This document shows, piece after piece, positions 36,760-45,762 of a stretch of DNA of 64,000 bases; positions within the stretch are counted from its first letter, which is position 1, and each line of letters begins with the position of its first letter. This stretch comes from Novosphingobium sp. ST904 (GTDB lineage Bacteria > Pseudomonadota > Alphaproteobacteria > Sphingomonadales > Sphingomonadaceae): the NCBI RefSeq assembly GCF_001298105.1, contig NZ_LGJH01000160.1, positions 1-64,000 of the forward strand. Reading direction: 5' to 3'. Made by a program: the position numbers and the translations under genes. The notes beneath the pieces were generated by a model. The model was not told where the DNA came from and searched no databases. It worked only from the letters and a program-made list of their open reading frames with translations.

Positions 36760-38185
36760 GCCGCTTAGCCGCAATGTCCTGCGCAGCGGGGCGTTCCGCT
36801 TCGCCGTGCTGTTTGCCGCCGTCTTCGCGGTGGGCTCGCTGCTCGTGCTCGTGGCGGTGCAGCGCCAGATCGAAGGCTATGCCGTCGCGGCAACGGACGG
36901 GACTCTCAGCAATGAGGCCAAGGTGCTGGCATCGGAATATCGGGCACTCGGCCTCTCCGGCCTCACCGACGCCATCCGCCGCCATTCCCACACCGGCAAG
37001 GATCCCCAGTTCCGGTTCCGCCTGGTGCGCGGCGACGGCATCCGGATCGCGGGCGACCTGCCCTCCGGCGTCCGGCTCGACGGGCGCGGCACGCTCAGCG
37101 TCAGGGAAGTCAACGTGGCCGTGCGGGGCGAGGCGATGGAAACCTTCCAGACCCTCGGCACAGCCTTGCCGGACGGGCTCCATCTTGTGGTTGCCACGGA
37201 CACGTTCGATGTCCGCGCGCTGATGGCGCGGCTGCGGGCGTTCACGCTGGCCTGCGGGGTCGGCATTACCCTGTTCGCGCTGGTCGGAGGCTACTTCGTC
37301 GGCAGTCTGTTCGTGCGCCGTCTGCACGGGGTCAACACTTCGGTGAGCAGGATCATGGCCGGGGCCATGGACGAGCGGCTTCCGGCCATCGGCATGGGGC
37401 CCGAGTTCGACGAATTGTCCAGCAACCTCAATCTCATGCTCGACCGCATCCAGGGCCTGATGGAGGGCCTGCGCCAGGTTTCGACCGACATCGCGCACGA
37501 CCTGAGAACCCCTCTCACCCGTCTCCGCCAGCAGCTGGAGGCCCTGCGCGGCCAGCAGACGATCGATGCCTACGATGCCGGCATCGACGTTTCGCTGGAG
37601 CAGACCGACGAAATCCTCGCCATCTTCAGGGCCTTGCTGCGCATCGGCACGCTGGAGGGCGGCGCCGGACGCGGCAGGCTCGCCCCCGTGGACATCAGCG
37701 AGATCGTGGAACGGGTGGGGCTGGCTTACGAGCCGGTCGCGGAAGATGCCGGCAAGCGTCTGGAGACCTGCATCGAGCCGGGACTTGCGGTGCTGGGCGA
37801 CGGCGAGTTGCTGGCCCAGATGTTCACCAACCTGGTGGAAAACGCGCTGATCCACACACCGCCGGGAACGCGGCTGACCCTGCGCGTCGCGCATCGCGGC
37901 GGATCGGTGCTTGCCGAAGTGGCGGACGACGGCCCCGGCATCCCGCCCGAGGAGCGCGACAAGGTGCTGGTCCGGTTCTACCGCCTGGACGCGAGCCGCA
38001 GCACACCGGGTTCCGGCCTCGGCCTGTCGCTGGTGCGCGCCATCGCGGCCCTGCATGACGCCCCGCTTCTGCTGGAGGACAATCGGCCCGGCCTGCGAAT
38101 AAGCGTGAGGTTCCAGCTTTCCGGCGGTTCCGGTGAAATTCTGATGGAACATGCACGGTTGCCGAAGCCGGGCAGCGAGCTATGA
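36752..38185 (+). CDS. Sensor histidine kinase (CusS/CzcS-like)
   Basis: A 477-residue kinase starting at GTG 36752, inside the end of the regulator gene. TM1 is about residues 12-37, TM2 about 163-187, and HAMP about 188-240. The H-box DIAHDLRTPLTRL has H249, the N-box is NLVENALIHTP, and the ATP lid is ADDGPGIP...GSGLGLSLV. The periplasmic domain has several His (RRHSHTG), compatible with metal sensing but not proof. It pairs with the frameshifted regulator and is divergent from the efflux genes. The next gene follows after only six bases. Confidence 0.92.
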   Translation: MAEPLSRNVLRSGAFRFAVLFAAVFAVGSLLVLVAVQRQIEGYAVAATDGTLSNEAKVLASEYRALGLSGLTDAIRRHSHTGKDPQFRFRLVRGDGIRIAGDLPSGVRLDGRGTLSVREVNVAVRGEAMETFQTLGTALPDGLHLVVATDTFDVRALMARLRAFTLACGVGITLFALVGGYFVGSLFVRRLHGVNTSVSRIMAGAMDERLPAIGMGPEFDELSSNLNLMLDRIQGLMEGLRQVSTDIAHDLRTPLTRLRQQLEALRGQQTIDAYDAGIDVSLEQTDEILAIFRALLRIGTLEGGAGRGRLAPVDISEIVERVGLAYEPVAEDAGKRLETCIEPGLAVLGDGELLAQMFTNLVENALIHTPPGTRLTLRVAHRGGSVLAEVADDGPGIPPEERDKVLVRFYRLDASRSTPGSGLGLSLVRAIAALHDAPLLLEDNRPGLRISVRFQLSGGSGEILMEHARLPKPGSEL

Positions 38186-38191
38186 GGGCCC

Positions 38192-39088
38192 ATGCCTAGA
38201 CGCAAGGACATCTGGCAGTGCGGATTGCTGCCGCACCCGGCAAGCCGGGTGCTCGCGGCGGACTATGCCGCAGCGGACATCGTGTGGTTCCCGCAGGAAC
38301 CCGCGTTCACCTTCCTGGCCGACCCTTTCGGCTTCGACGACGGCAACCGGCTTCACGTCTTTGCCGAGCAATACGATTACCGCACACGTCACGGGGTGAT
38401 CGAACGGCTGACGTTCGACCGGAGCTTCACGCTGATCGATCGCCGACTGGTGCTGGAGGAGCCCTGGCACTTGTCCTATCCGCAAGTCTTTCAGGGCGAA
38501 GGCGCGGTCTGGATGCTGCCGGAGGCGCATCGCTCGGGCAAGTTGACGCTCTATCGCGGCGATGACGCGCTGGACCGCTGGAGCCCGGAATGCACGATCG
38601 AGGTGGACTGCCTGCCGGTCGACGCATCGATCCTGCGACATGGCGGCCGCTGGTGGCTGTTCTATTCGTCAGCCGAAAGTCGCGACACCAAGCTGGGCAC
38701 GCTTCACGTCGCCTGGGCGGATACACTCACGGGCCGGTGGACGCCGCACCCCGGCAATCCGGTGCGACGCGGGCGGCAATCCTCGCGCCCCGGCGGAACC
38801 CCGCTGGTCGTGGAGGGGCGCATCATGCTCCCGACGCAGGACTGCATGCGGACTTACGGCGGCGCGATCCGTCCGCTCTGGATCGATCGCCTCGACGAGA
38901 CCGGATTCTCGTCCGAAGCAGGCGATGCGATGGCGATCCCCTCCGGTCCTTCGGGCCGGTACGAAGGCATGCACACCCTGAGCGCATGCGGCGCCGTCAC
39001 CCTCATCGATGTGAAGACCATCGACCGCTCGCTGGCGGGCATGGCGCTCGATCTCAAACGGGCGGCGGGGCGATACGCTCGCAGATAG
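38192..39088 (+). CDS. GH43-like beta-propeller protein (glucosamine inositolphosphorylceramide transferase N-domain-like)
   Basis: A 298-residue soluble protein without a signal peptide. It resembles the five-bladed propeller domain found beside or fused to sugar-modifying enzymes in bacteria and in plant GIPC transferases. Typical segments are FTFLADPFGF, LHVFAEQYDYRTRHG, EEPWHLSYPQVF and DASILRHGGRWWLFYSS, with repeated aromatic and Asp residues. It begins six bases after the kinase stop with GAGG ahead, and its end overlaps the convergent glycosyltransferase gene by 35 bases. A role in surface-glycan synthesis is inferred from its position at the edge of the glycan locus. Confidence 0.75.
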   Translation: MPRRKDIWQCGLLPHPASRVLAADYAAADIVWFPQEPAFTFLADPFGFDDGNRLHVFAEQYDYRTRHGVIERLTFDRSFTLIDRRLVLEEPWHLSYPQVFQGEGAVWMLPEAHRSGKLTLYRGDDALDRWSPECTIEVDCLPVDASILRHGGRWWLFYSSAESRDTKLGTLHVAWADTLTGRWTPHPGNPVRRGRQSSRPGGTPLVVEGRIMLPTQDCMRTYGGAIRPLWIDRLDETGFSSEAGDAMAIPSGPSGRYEGMHTLSACGAVTLIDVKTIDRSLAGMALDLKRAAGRYARR

Positions 39089-40142
39089 CAGTCCCCGCGC
39101 GCGCGAAGTTCGCCGGAGAAAAGCGGGCGAGCATATCCCGGCGGCTTGCCTGCCCCATGTCGGCCAGCCTGCTGGGATAGCTCAGCGCCTGACGCAGGTT
39201 CTCGGCTAGCGCGGCAGGGCTTTCCGGCGGACAGAGCCAGCCTGTCTCGAAAGGCCTTACCGAATGGACCAGTTCGCCCACGCTGGAGGCGATGACGGGA
39301 AGGCCAGCGGTAAGCCCCTCATGCGCCGCGATGCAGAACCCTTCCGAGCGTGAAGGCTGCACGTAGAGGTGCCGCGTTGCCAGAAATCGCTTCGGATCCT
39401 CGGCATAGCCCGGCAAGCGAATGTCGCCGATCCTCGCCGCCTTCGCCTGTGCCTCCAGCGCGCCGCGCTCGCTTCCCTCGCCGGCGATGTCCAGCGTCCA
39501 GGGCACCGGCGCCGTAAAGCCGTTCTGCCGCAACCGCGCCAGCGCCTCGATCAGGACATCGTAGCCCTTTACCGGATGAAGCCGGCCGAGGCTGCCGATC
39601 CGCAGCACCTGCCCCGGCTGCCAGGCGCGGGCGACCGGCATTCGCGGATCGACGGCGTAGATCGGCCAGGTCGCGATCCGTTCCGGCCTTATCCCGAGCC
39701 GGTCCTTCATGAACCCGGCAACGGTCTGCGAATCCGCGACCCACAGCCTCGCCCGCGGTTGCAGCGCGCGCAGCAGGCGGAGGTTCCACGGCTTGAGGAA
39801 GGCTGCGTGCTGCCAGCAGACGACCGGCAGGCCCAGCCTCGGGCCGGCCAGCAGGCCCAGCGCCGTCGCCCGGCTCAGCGAGGTCCACAAGTGCGTGGCG
39901 TGCCATGCCCGCAACTCGCGCAGGAGCCAGCGCAGCGCCTGTGCGTGGTCCTTGTCGCCGCCGTCACGCACGCAGGGGGCGAGCCCGGCGGCTTCCATCG
40001 CGGCAAGCGCCCTGCCGTCCCGCCGGGTCAGCGCGAAGACGCGAACCGTGGCCCCGGCCTCTGCCAGCACCCGCGCGATCGACGGCACCGGCAGCGCCGC
40101 GCCGCCGCCTTCCACCGAATTGATGATATAGGCGATCCGCAT
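39054..40142 (-). CDS. GT4-family glycosyltransferase
   Basis: The start at ATG 40142 gives 362 residues (MRIAYIINSVEGGGAALPV). It has a GT-B fold. The C-terminal donor domain has RIGSLGRLHPVKGYDVLIEAL and the EX7E-type segment SEGFCIAAHEGLTAGLPVIAS. It is probably a cytoplasmic enzyme adding one sugar to a lipid-linked surface oligosaccharide. It lies four bases after the flippase gene and completes the minus-strand glycan transcript. Donor and acceptor are unknown. Confidence 0.9.
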   Translation of the reverse strand: MRIAYIINSVEGGGAALPVPSIARVLAEAGATVRVFALTRRDGRALAAMEAAGLAPCVRDGGDKDHAQALRWLLRELRAWHATHLWTSLSRATALGLLAGPRLGLPVVCWQHAAFLKPWNLRLLRALQPRARLWVADSQTVAGFMKDRLGIRPERIATWPIYAVDPRMPVARAWQPGQVLRIGSLGRLHPVKGYDVLIEALARLRQNGFTAPVPWTLDIAGEGSERGALEAQAKAARIGDIRLPGYAEDPKRFLATRHLYVQPSRSEGFCIAAHEGLTAGLPVIASSVGELVHSVRPFETGWLCPPESPAALAENLRQALSYPSRLADMGQASRRDMLARFSPANFARAGTAICERIAPPPV

Positions 40143-40146
40143 CGTC

Positions 40147-41539
40147 CTAGCGGCCCATGCTGCTGCGCCAGACGAGCAGCACGAGCAGCCCACTGGCAAG
40201 AATGGCCTGTCCCAGTGCCTGGATACCTGCCCCCATCAGCCCGTAGCGCTGGAGCAGCCAGGGCATGGCCGAGAGGAATACGAGGCTTGCGAAAAGGTTC
40301 GCGGCCATCGACCGCGAAGGATGGCCCAGCGCGGAAATGGCCGAACTGCACGGCGGTCCGATCAGCGCTATCGCCCGGGCCAGTACCAGCACGATCATCA
40401 CGCCGGCAGCCTCGGTGAAGGCCCGGCCCGCAAGGAGCTGGAGGATTTGCTGCGGGAACACCGCCACGACCAGCACCACCGGCGTTGCCGCGACCAAACC
40501 GACCGTCACGATCTTTCGCAATATCCGGCGCAGCGCTTCGCGCCCCGGCCATCGGCAACCACATGGGCCAGTTCTGCATATGCGGTATTGCCCAGTATCT
40601 GGGCGGGCTGCGCGATGATGACGGTTGCGCGCTGCGCGACCGAATAGAGCCCCGCCATCGCCGGTCCCAGCACCCAGCCCACCACCAGCGGCGCCACTCT
40701 TCCCGCCAGTTCGCTTAGAGTCACGTCGGCATTGCTGGCGATGAGAAAGCGCCAGATTCTCGGGTTCTCCTGCGCCGCGCCGCCGGGCGCGGCGTACCCG
40801 CAGGATGCCGCAAGGCCGCGCCGAGATTGCGGGCGGCGAGCCATATCCCCATGCCCCACATGACCGCGAACTCGGCCAGCGCGGCGACCAGCCATGCGAA
40901 CAGGAAGGAGCGGATACCCCAGCCGCAGGCAATGACGATCAGCGCGCCGCCAAGTCGGAAGAGCGGCTGCACCAGATTGTGCAGTCCCAGCAGGTCGAAA
41001 CGCCCGCAGAGCTGGAGATATCCCGCCGGAGTAGAGCGCACCGATCCCAGCACGGCCAGGGCATAGAACGGTGCGAAGGCCATGGCTTTCGGCGGCCAGC
41101 CGAGATGCCCGCCCACCAGCGGCACCAGCAGAGCCGCGGAAAGTATTGCCAGCACGCCGCCGACCAGCTCAACCTTCGCCCCGAAGCGCAGCAGGCGGAC
41201 GAGGCGATGCGGATCTTCCTGCCGCTGGGCCTCGGCTCCATACCGCACGACGGCCTGCCACGAAGGAAACTCGACGATGCCGCAAACCGTGGTGATATAG
41301 GCATGGACCAGCACGAGCACGCCATATTCGGTCGGCCCCAGGAAACGCGTCGCCAGCAGCAGATAGGCCAGGCTGACCAGCCCCGCGCCGGCCTTCCCGC
41401 CCAGGACCATGCCGAGCGAGGCGAAGATGCGGCCCACTATGCCGCCGGGCAACGCCTCCGGCCGAACCGGGCTGTCCTGCCTGCGGATCGGCCCTTCACC
41501 GGCCGCGCGGCGCCAGAAGAATGCGTCGAGCGGCTTCAT
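40147..41539 (-). pseudogene. Wzx/MATE-type polysaccharide flippase, two frameshifts
   Basis: A polytopic oligosaccharide flippase (about 12 TM when intact). It starts at ATG 41539, overlapping the glycerophosphotransferase stop as ATGA. The N-terminal part includes LGMVLGGKAGAGLVSLAYLLLATRFLGPTEYGVL. Reading shifts near 40790 into the frame with RIWRFLIASNADVTLSELAGRVAPL, then near 40545 into the frame with LRRILRKIVTVGLVAATPVVL. Two missing bases restore 464 residues, the normal Wzx length. If the breaks are real, export of the glycan is blocked, which makes the sequence worth checking. Confidence 0.83.
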
Positions 41540-42729
41540 GCCGAAAGACGGTTCATGGGGCGGAAGGACGGCGACCGATGCTCTGCGAAAGTCGCGATGG
41601 CGATGGCGGCGCGAACCGAGGACGGCGTGTCCTGCAGATCGAAACTGCTGGCGAAAAGTTGCTCCTGCACCGCGCGATAGTGCTCCTCGTGCAGTTGCTC
41701 GGCACGGTCGATCGCGGCCGGCAGCTCGTCCGGTTTGCGGATGACCTCGCCCGCTGTCCAGTGGAGGAAATTGGGATCGCCGCGCCATTCGTGGCCGTGG
41801 CTGTTGAGGAAGATGCAGGGCCTCGGGCGCAGCATGAATTCGTAGACCTGGCTGCTGGCATCGCCGAGGTAGATATCGGAGGACAGCGTATAGGTCATGT
41901 CGGTCGAGGCGCGGCTGCCGAGGTCGATCTTGATATTCTCGCCCCGCAGGAAGCGCTGCGGAATGGCCCCCGCCTTTTCGATGCTGAGCTTGTCGATGGC
42001 CACGACGAACTGCCGCTGGAACAGCATGACGTGCGGCGCAAAGACCAGCCCGCTGCCCTCGTCGTTCAGGAAATGCTCGAAAACGGAGTGCCCGTGCCGA
42101 TACCACGAGGACAGATGCGGCGAGCAATGCGGGTTGTAGAGCACCACCCGCTCCCCCGCCGGCAGGAAGCGCCTGGCGATCCGGCTGGGCAGGACGTCGA
42201 ACTTGGGATAGCCGACGATGCTGATCCGCGCGGGATCGACCCGGGCTTCGGACACCAGGCGGTCGCGGACTTTCGTGCCCGAACAGAGCACATGATCGAA
42301 ACAGGCACTGGCCTTGTCGAAGCCGATCGCCCGGTCTCCGGCGCCGTGTCTTGTATGAACGATCGCGAGATCGTGCAGGCCATAGCGCTTCTTGAGGATG
42401 AGCGAGGTCTTCTCCGCCACGACAAGTACGTCGAGACTGCGGAAAAACGGGAGATTGTCGCGGTAGATGAGCAGTTTGGCGGCAGGCACGACGCGCCCCA
42501 GCAAGGCATCCATGCTGCGCGACAGCGTGGAAGGGCCCAGTTCGACATGCCGGATCGTGCTGCCGAGATAGTCACCGGCCAGGCGGCGCACTTCGGCGGC
42601 GAGGGCCGCGTTCGTGGTCGCAACGATCAATTCGCCCGGGAAACCCTGATCGGCCATGGCCATGGCAATCGGCAGGCTGTGGGCGACCTGGTGAATCTGG
42701 TCGTGGTTGAACAGGAATCCTATGCGCAT
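41536..42729 (-). CDS. CDP-glycerol glycerophosphotransferase-like (TagF family) protein
   Basis: From ATG 42729 the protein has 397 residues; the upstream extension of the frame is not conserved. It has a GT-B-like fold with the C-terminal domain typical of TagF/TagB enzymes: NPHCSPHLSSWYRHG, SDIYLGDASSQVYEFMLRPRPCIFLN and HGHEWRGDP. Such enzymes add glycerol phosphate or polyol phosphate units to surface polymers. It sits within the glycan locus ahead of the flippase gene, suggesting a phosphate-linked decoration or repeat, which is less usual in a Gram-negative sphingomonad. Confidence 0.8.
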   Translation of the reverse strand: MRIGFLFNHDQIHQVAHSLPIAMAMADQGFPGELIVATTNAALAAEVRRLAGDYLGSTIRHVELGPSTLSRSMDALLGRVVPAAKLLIYRDNLPFFRSLDVLVVAEKTSLILKKRYGLHDLAIVHTRHGAGDRAIGFDKASACFDHVLCSGTKVRDRLVSEARVDPARISIVGYPKFDVLPSRIARRFLPAGERVVLYNPHCSPHLSSWYRHGHSVFEHFLNDEGSGLVFAPHVMLFQRQFVVAIDKLSIEKAGAIPQRFLRGENIKIDLGSRASTDMTYTLSSDIYLGDASSQVYEFMLRPRPCIFLNSHGHEWRGDPNFLHWTAGEVIRKPDELPAAIDRAEQLHEEHYRAVQEQLFASSFDLQDTPSSVRAAIAIATFAEHRSPSFRPMNRLSA

Positions 42730-42781
42730 GGTGCATGGACTCCGCGCCGCCAGCACACCCGCATCCCGCCCCCTCGATTTT

Positions 42782-43734
42782 TTATGCCCGCCCTGCTTCC
42801 TCCGCTCCGGCGGGGCCCGAGACATGGCGCAGGACATCCAGGGCCACCAACGCGAGGCCGAGCAGCACGTGGACCAGCAGGATCACTGAGGCCATCATCG
42901 TCATCAGGGCGGCGATGCTGGTCTCATGCCCGAGCGTGAAGACCGCGAGCCCCGCAAAAGCCACGTCCTTGTTGGGCACGAAGGGCAGCCGGGAAACCAG
43001 CAGGCGCAGGGTCGAAAGCAGGAGCCATGAGGCCACCGGCACATGCGGCAGCACCATGTGCCAGAGCACCGCGGACAGGATCGTGGTTGCGGCGATGCGC
43101 AGCAGATGGATGCCCAGGATCGCGCCCAGTTCCTCTCGCGGCAGGGAAAAGATGCGTCGGCGCAGGAACATCGCCGCGATCGAGGTGACGAGCACCACGC
43201 CCAGCGAGACGAGGACGGAATCGTTCTCCAGCCCGAGATCGCCGGCGGAAACGAACGGCACCACCGCCAGAAGCAGGAACAGCGTCACCCCGTTGCCGGC
43301 CATGGCGGAAAGAATCGCCACGTCCTTGATCGCGCCGAACGGCGCCGCGGTCATCGCGCGGCGGCGCGCGCCCACGTGTAGAAATAGGCCTCTCCCAGAT
43401 AGCCGAAGAGCAGTTCGTTGCACACGAGCTTGCGCAGCAGCGGCACCAGTCCGCCTGCGGGCAGGTTCCAGAGCCGGTGGAAGATCGCCCATTCGCTGAG
43501 CGGTCCGGCAAGGTAGAACACGGCGAACACGATCCAGAAGGACGGCGCGCGCGGGACCATGGCGTAAATCCGCGCCGGGTCCATGCCTCTCATCGCCAGC
43601 ACCACGGCCAGCGCCACGAGCACCGAGAACAGCAGCGGCAACAAGGCCGCCATGCGAAACCGCGAAGCCCTGTCCTGGGCCTGGAGCGGGGGAAAGCGCG
43701 GCGACGGCGCAGCAGGCATGGCAGATGGGAGCAA
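42782..43734 (-). pseudogene. Polytopic membrane protein (UPF0104/AglD-like), probable frameshift
   Basis: Two adjoining reading frames encode what looks like one integral membrane protein. The first part ends at FGYLGEAYFYTWARAAAR (stop at 43351). The second begins at ATG 43354 with MTAAPFGAIKDVAILSAM and has four to five TM helices. The end-to-end join (TWAR...MTAAPFGAIKDV) matches related single-chain proteins, and one missing base near 43365 gives 317 residues. A natural ATGA-coupled two-gene arrangement is possible but less likely. The protein is perhaps involved in lipid or glycan transfer. Function is unproven. Confidence 0.6.
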
Positions 43735-43776
43735 ACGGATAGTCCTCGGGTCTTGTGAAGGGAGTGGGGCCGCGAC

Positions 43777-44940
43777 CTAACGCAGCAGCTCCGGGAGGAG
43801 CGCGGTGCGCACCTGATCGGACACGGCAACGGCCTCGCGCATGACCGCAAGATACGAAGTTGCGGCCAGTTCGAGCGAGAACCGTGCGGCATATGCCCGT
43901 TCGCCGGGGCCCGGCTGCGGCAGCCGTTCCGGGCGGGCAATGGCCTGCGCCATGGCGTGCACGTCGCCGACAGGCACCAGCACCCCCCGCGTGCCGCCCC
44001 CCAGCAAGCTCTTCATGCTGGCGCAGCAATCGGTGGCGATGACCGGCAGGCCCGCGGCGATGGCCTCGATCACGACGGCGGGCACCCCTTCGTAGTTCGA
44101 GGAGAGCAGCAGGCAGTCCGAGGTCCGGAAATGCTCGTCTGGAGACGGAAGGTGGCCGGTGAACGTCACGATACCCCGCAGCGCCATGGTCCGCACGACC
44201 CGCCGTAACGCACCAAGCTCCGGCCCCGCGCCGACGATGGTGAGCCGGTCACCCGGCCTGAACCCCGAGGCGAAAGCCATCAGCAGCATCTCGACATTCT
44301 TCTGCGCCGCCAGCCGCCCTACCGCGAGGTAGCGCAGCGCCCGGCCCGCCGCGCGTTCTCGCGGCATCGCCTGCAACCGTTCGAAGCGGCGCCGGTCCAG
44401 CGCCGGATCGTGGATCGTCGTCACCCGATGCGCGGCGACGCCCATGCCCTTGACGACTTCGTCGAACATCGGCTCGGCCAGCGCCACGAAGCGATCGAGG
44501 AACAGTCCGTTCAGGCGCAGCCAGAGCCGGTACCACAGCCGGCGGAGCAGCGGCTTGTCAGCGCGAACAAGGTCGTTGCTCACTTTCACCACAACCGGCG
44601 GGCAGCGATCGCCCAGCAGCAGCTTCATCACCACGCAGACCACGGTGTAGGTGTTGCCGGGGCAGAACAGCACATCGGCCCGGCCCCGCGCCAGATAGAG
44701 GCACAGGCACCACATCATCCAGATCGTTTCGAAAGGCGCGGTGGGGATGAAGCTTCGACAGCTCCAGTACCGCAGGCCGGGCGGCGCGCAGGCGCGGTCC
44801 GGGCCCTCGTTTCGCCCCAGTACGACGACCACGTCGTGCCCGGCGTCCTGCCAGTGCCGCGCCAGGTTCAGCGCGACGCGCTCAACCCCGCCCGGCTCGA
44901 AGCTGTGAATGGGAAGGACGATCCTGAGAGGTTCGGTCAT
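43777..44940 (-). CDS. GT4-family glycosyltransferase
   Basis: The start at ATG 44940 gives 387 residues (MTEPLRIVLPIHSFEPGGVERVALNL). It has the GT-B fold with an N-terminal GGVERVA loop and C-terminal donor site segments YLAVGRLAAQKNVEMLL and SSNYEGVPAVVIEAIAAGLPVIATD. A basic amphipathic segment in the middle (PLLRRLWYRLWLRL) suggests membrane association. It is probably the second sugar-adding step of the glycan locus. It lies just downstream of the DUF2334 deacetylase gene. Confidence 0.9.
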   Translation of the reverse strand: MTEPLRIVLPIHSFEPGGVERVALNLARHWQDAGHDVVVVLGRNEGPDRACAPPGLRYWSCRSFIPTAPFETIWMMWCLCLYLARGRADVLFCPGNTYTVVCVVMKLLLGDRCPPVVVKVSNDLVRADKPLLRRLWYRLWLRLNGLFLDRFVALAEPMFDEVVKGMGVAAHRVTTIHDPALDRRRFERLQAMPRERAAGRALRYLAVGRLAAQKNVEMLLMAFASGFRPGDRLTIVGAGPELGALRRVVRTMALRGIVTFTGHLPSPDEHFRTSDCLLLSSNYEGVPAVVIEAIAAGLPVIATDCCASMKSLLGGGTRGVLVPVGDVHAMAQAIARPERLPQPGPGERAYAARFSLELAATSYLAVMREAVAVSDQVRTALLPELLR

Positions 44941-44994
44941 GCCGGTATGACTCCGGCATTCCTCCGGACCCACACTGCGCCCCGGAGGATTTTT

Positions 44995-45762
44995 TCAGGC
45001 GAGCAGTTCGGCGTAGCGGCCCGGAACGTGCCCGGCGGAGAATGCGGCAAGGGTACGATCGATACTGCGCACCAATGACGCCTTCGTCACGTCTCCGGGA
45101 TGGACGGCGATGCGCACCACGCGCTGGCGCTGCATGGCCCGCCGGGCGAGCGCGGCAAAGAACAGCGAAGAGGCCGTGCGCATGGTGCTGCGGCTTGCCC
45201 AGGTGATGACCGGGCCACGTGCGAGCGGCCGGTCCGCGTTGCCCGGCTGCCAGACGCGGAAATGGTCTTCCGCCAGCGCGAAACCGCATTCTTCCAGCGC
45301 CGCCATCGCGCCCGGCCCGTAAAGCCAGGCCGGAGCGATGAAACCGGCTGCAGGCATGCCCACGATGTCTTCCAGCAAGGCCTTGCCGTCGCGCATTCGC
45401 CGCAAGACTTCGGCTTGGGAAAGGCCAAGGAATTCGCCCTCTCCCGCCGTCATGTGGCGCGCCTTGAAACCGGCCCCGCCGCCGTGGACGGCATCGTCGC
45501 GATGGTACCAGCCGTGAACGAACATCTCGACCCCGGCCTCGGCCCAGCCCCTTAGCCGTGCCTGGAAACGCGGCGCTTGCGCAAGCGACGCCCGCCCCCA
45601 GTGGTCGGGCACGACCAGCATGGCGAAACGCGCCGCGCCCAGCCGGGCCTCCAGAATCTCGACAAGCCGGTCCACCTCGCTTTCGAAGCAAGGGGCGACA
45701 TCGTGGATCGAGACAAGCAGGCGCCGGGTCTCAGCGCTAATGCGGAGTTCAGAACTGGGCAT
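44995..45762 (-). CDS. DUF2334-type polysaccharide deacetylase
   Basis: A 255-residue NodB-like fold protein of the DUF2334 family, starting at ATG 45762 with GAGGA nine bases upstream; a GTG at 45768 is an alternative. The opening LLVSIHDVAP carries the catalytic Asp of the SxHDVxP motif, and FVHGWYHRDD supplies the metal-binding His pair. FIAPAWLYGPGAMAAL and RIAVHPGDV are further family segments. There is no signal peptide, so it acts in the cytoplasm or is leaderless. Its start overlaps the end of the TonB receptor gene. It would remove acetyl groups from a glycan intermediate. Confidence 0.85.
   Translation of the reverse strand: MPSSELRISAETRRLLVSIHDVAPCFESEVDRLVEILEARLGAARFAMLVVPDHWGRASLAQAPRFQARLRGWAEAGVEMFVHGWYHRDDAVHGGGAGFKARHMTAGEGEFLGLSQAEVLRRMRDGKALLEDIVGMPAAGFIAPAWLYGPGAMAALEECGFALAEDHFRVWQPGNADRPLARGPVITWASRSTMRTASSLFFAALARRAMQRQRVVRIAVHPGDVTKASLVRSIDRTLAAFSAGHVPGRYAELLA

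Noticed and set aside
42782..43734. Two genuine adjacent small membrane genes with ATGA overlap
   Set aside because: The junction reads as one protein in relatives, and one missing base restores it. Kept as a frameshifted gene, but the two-gene view cannot be excluded.
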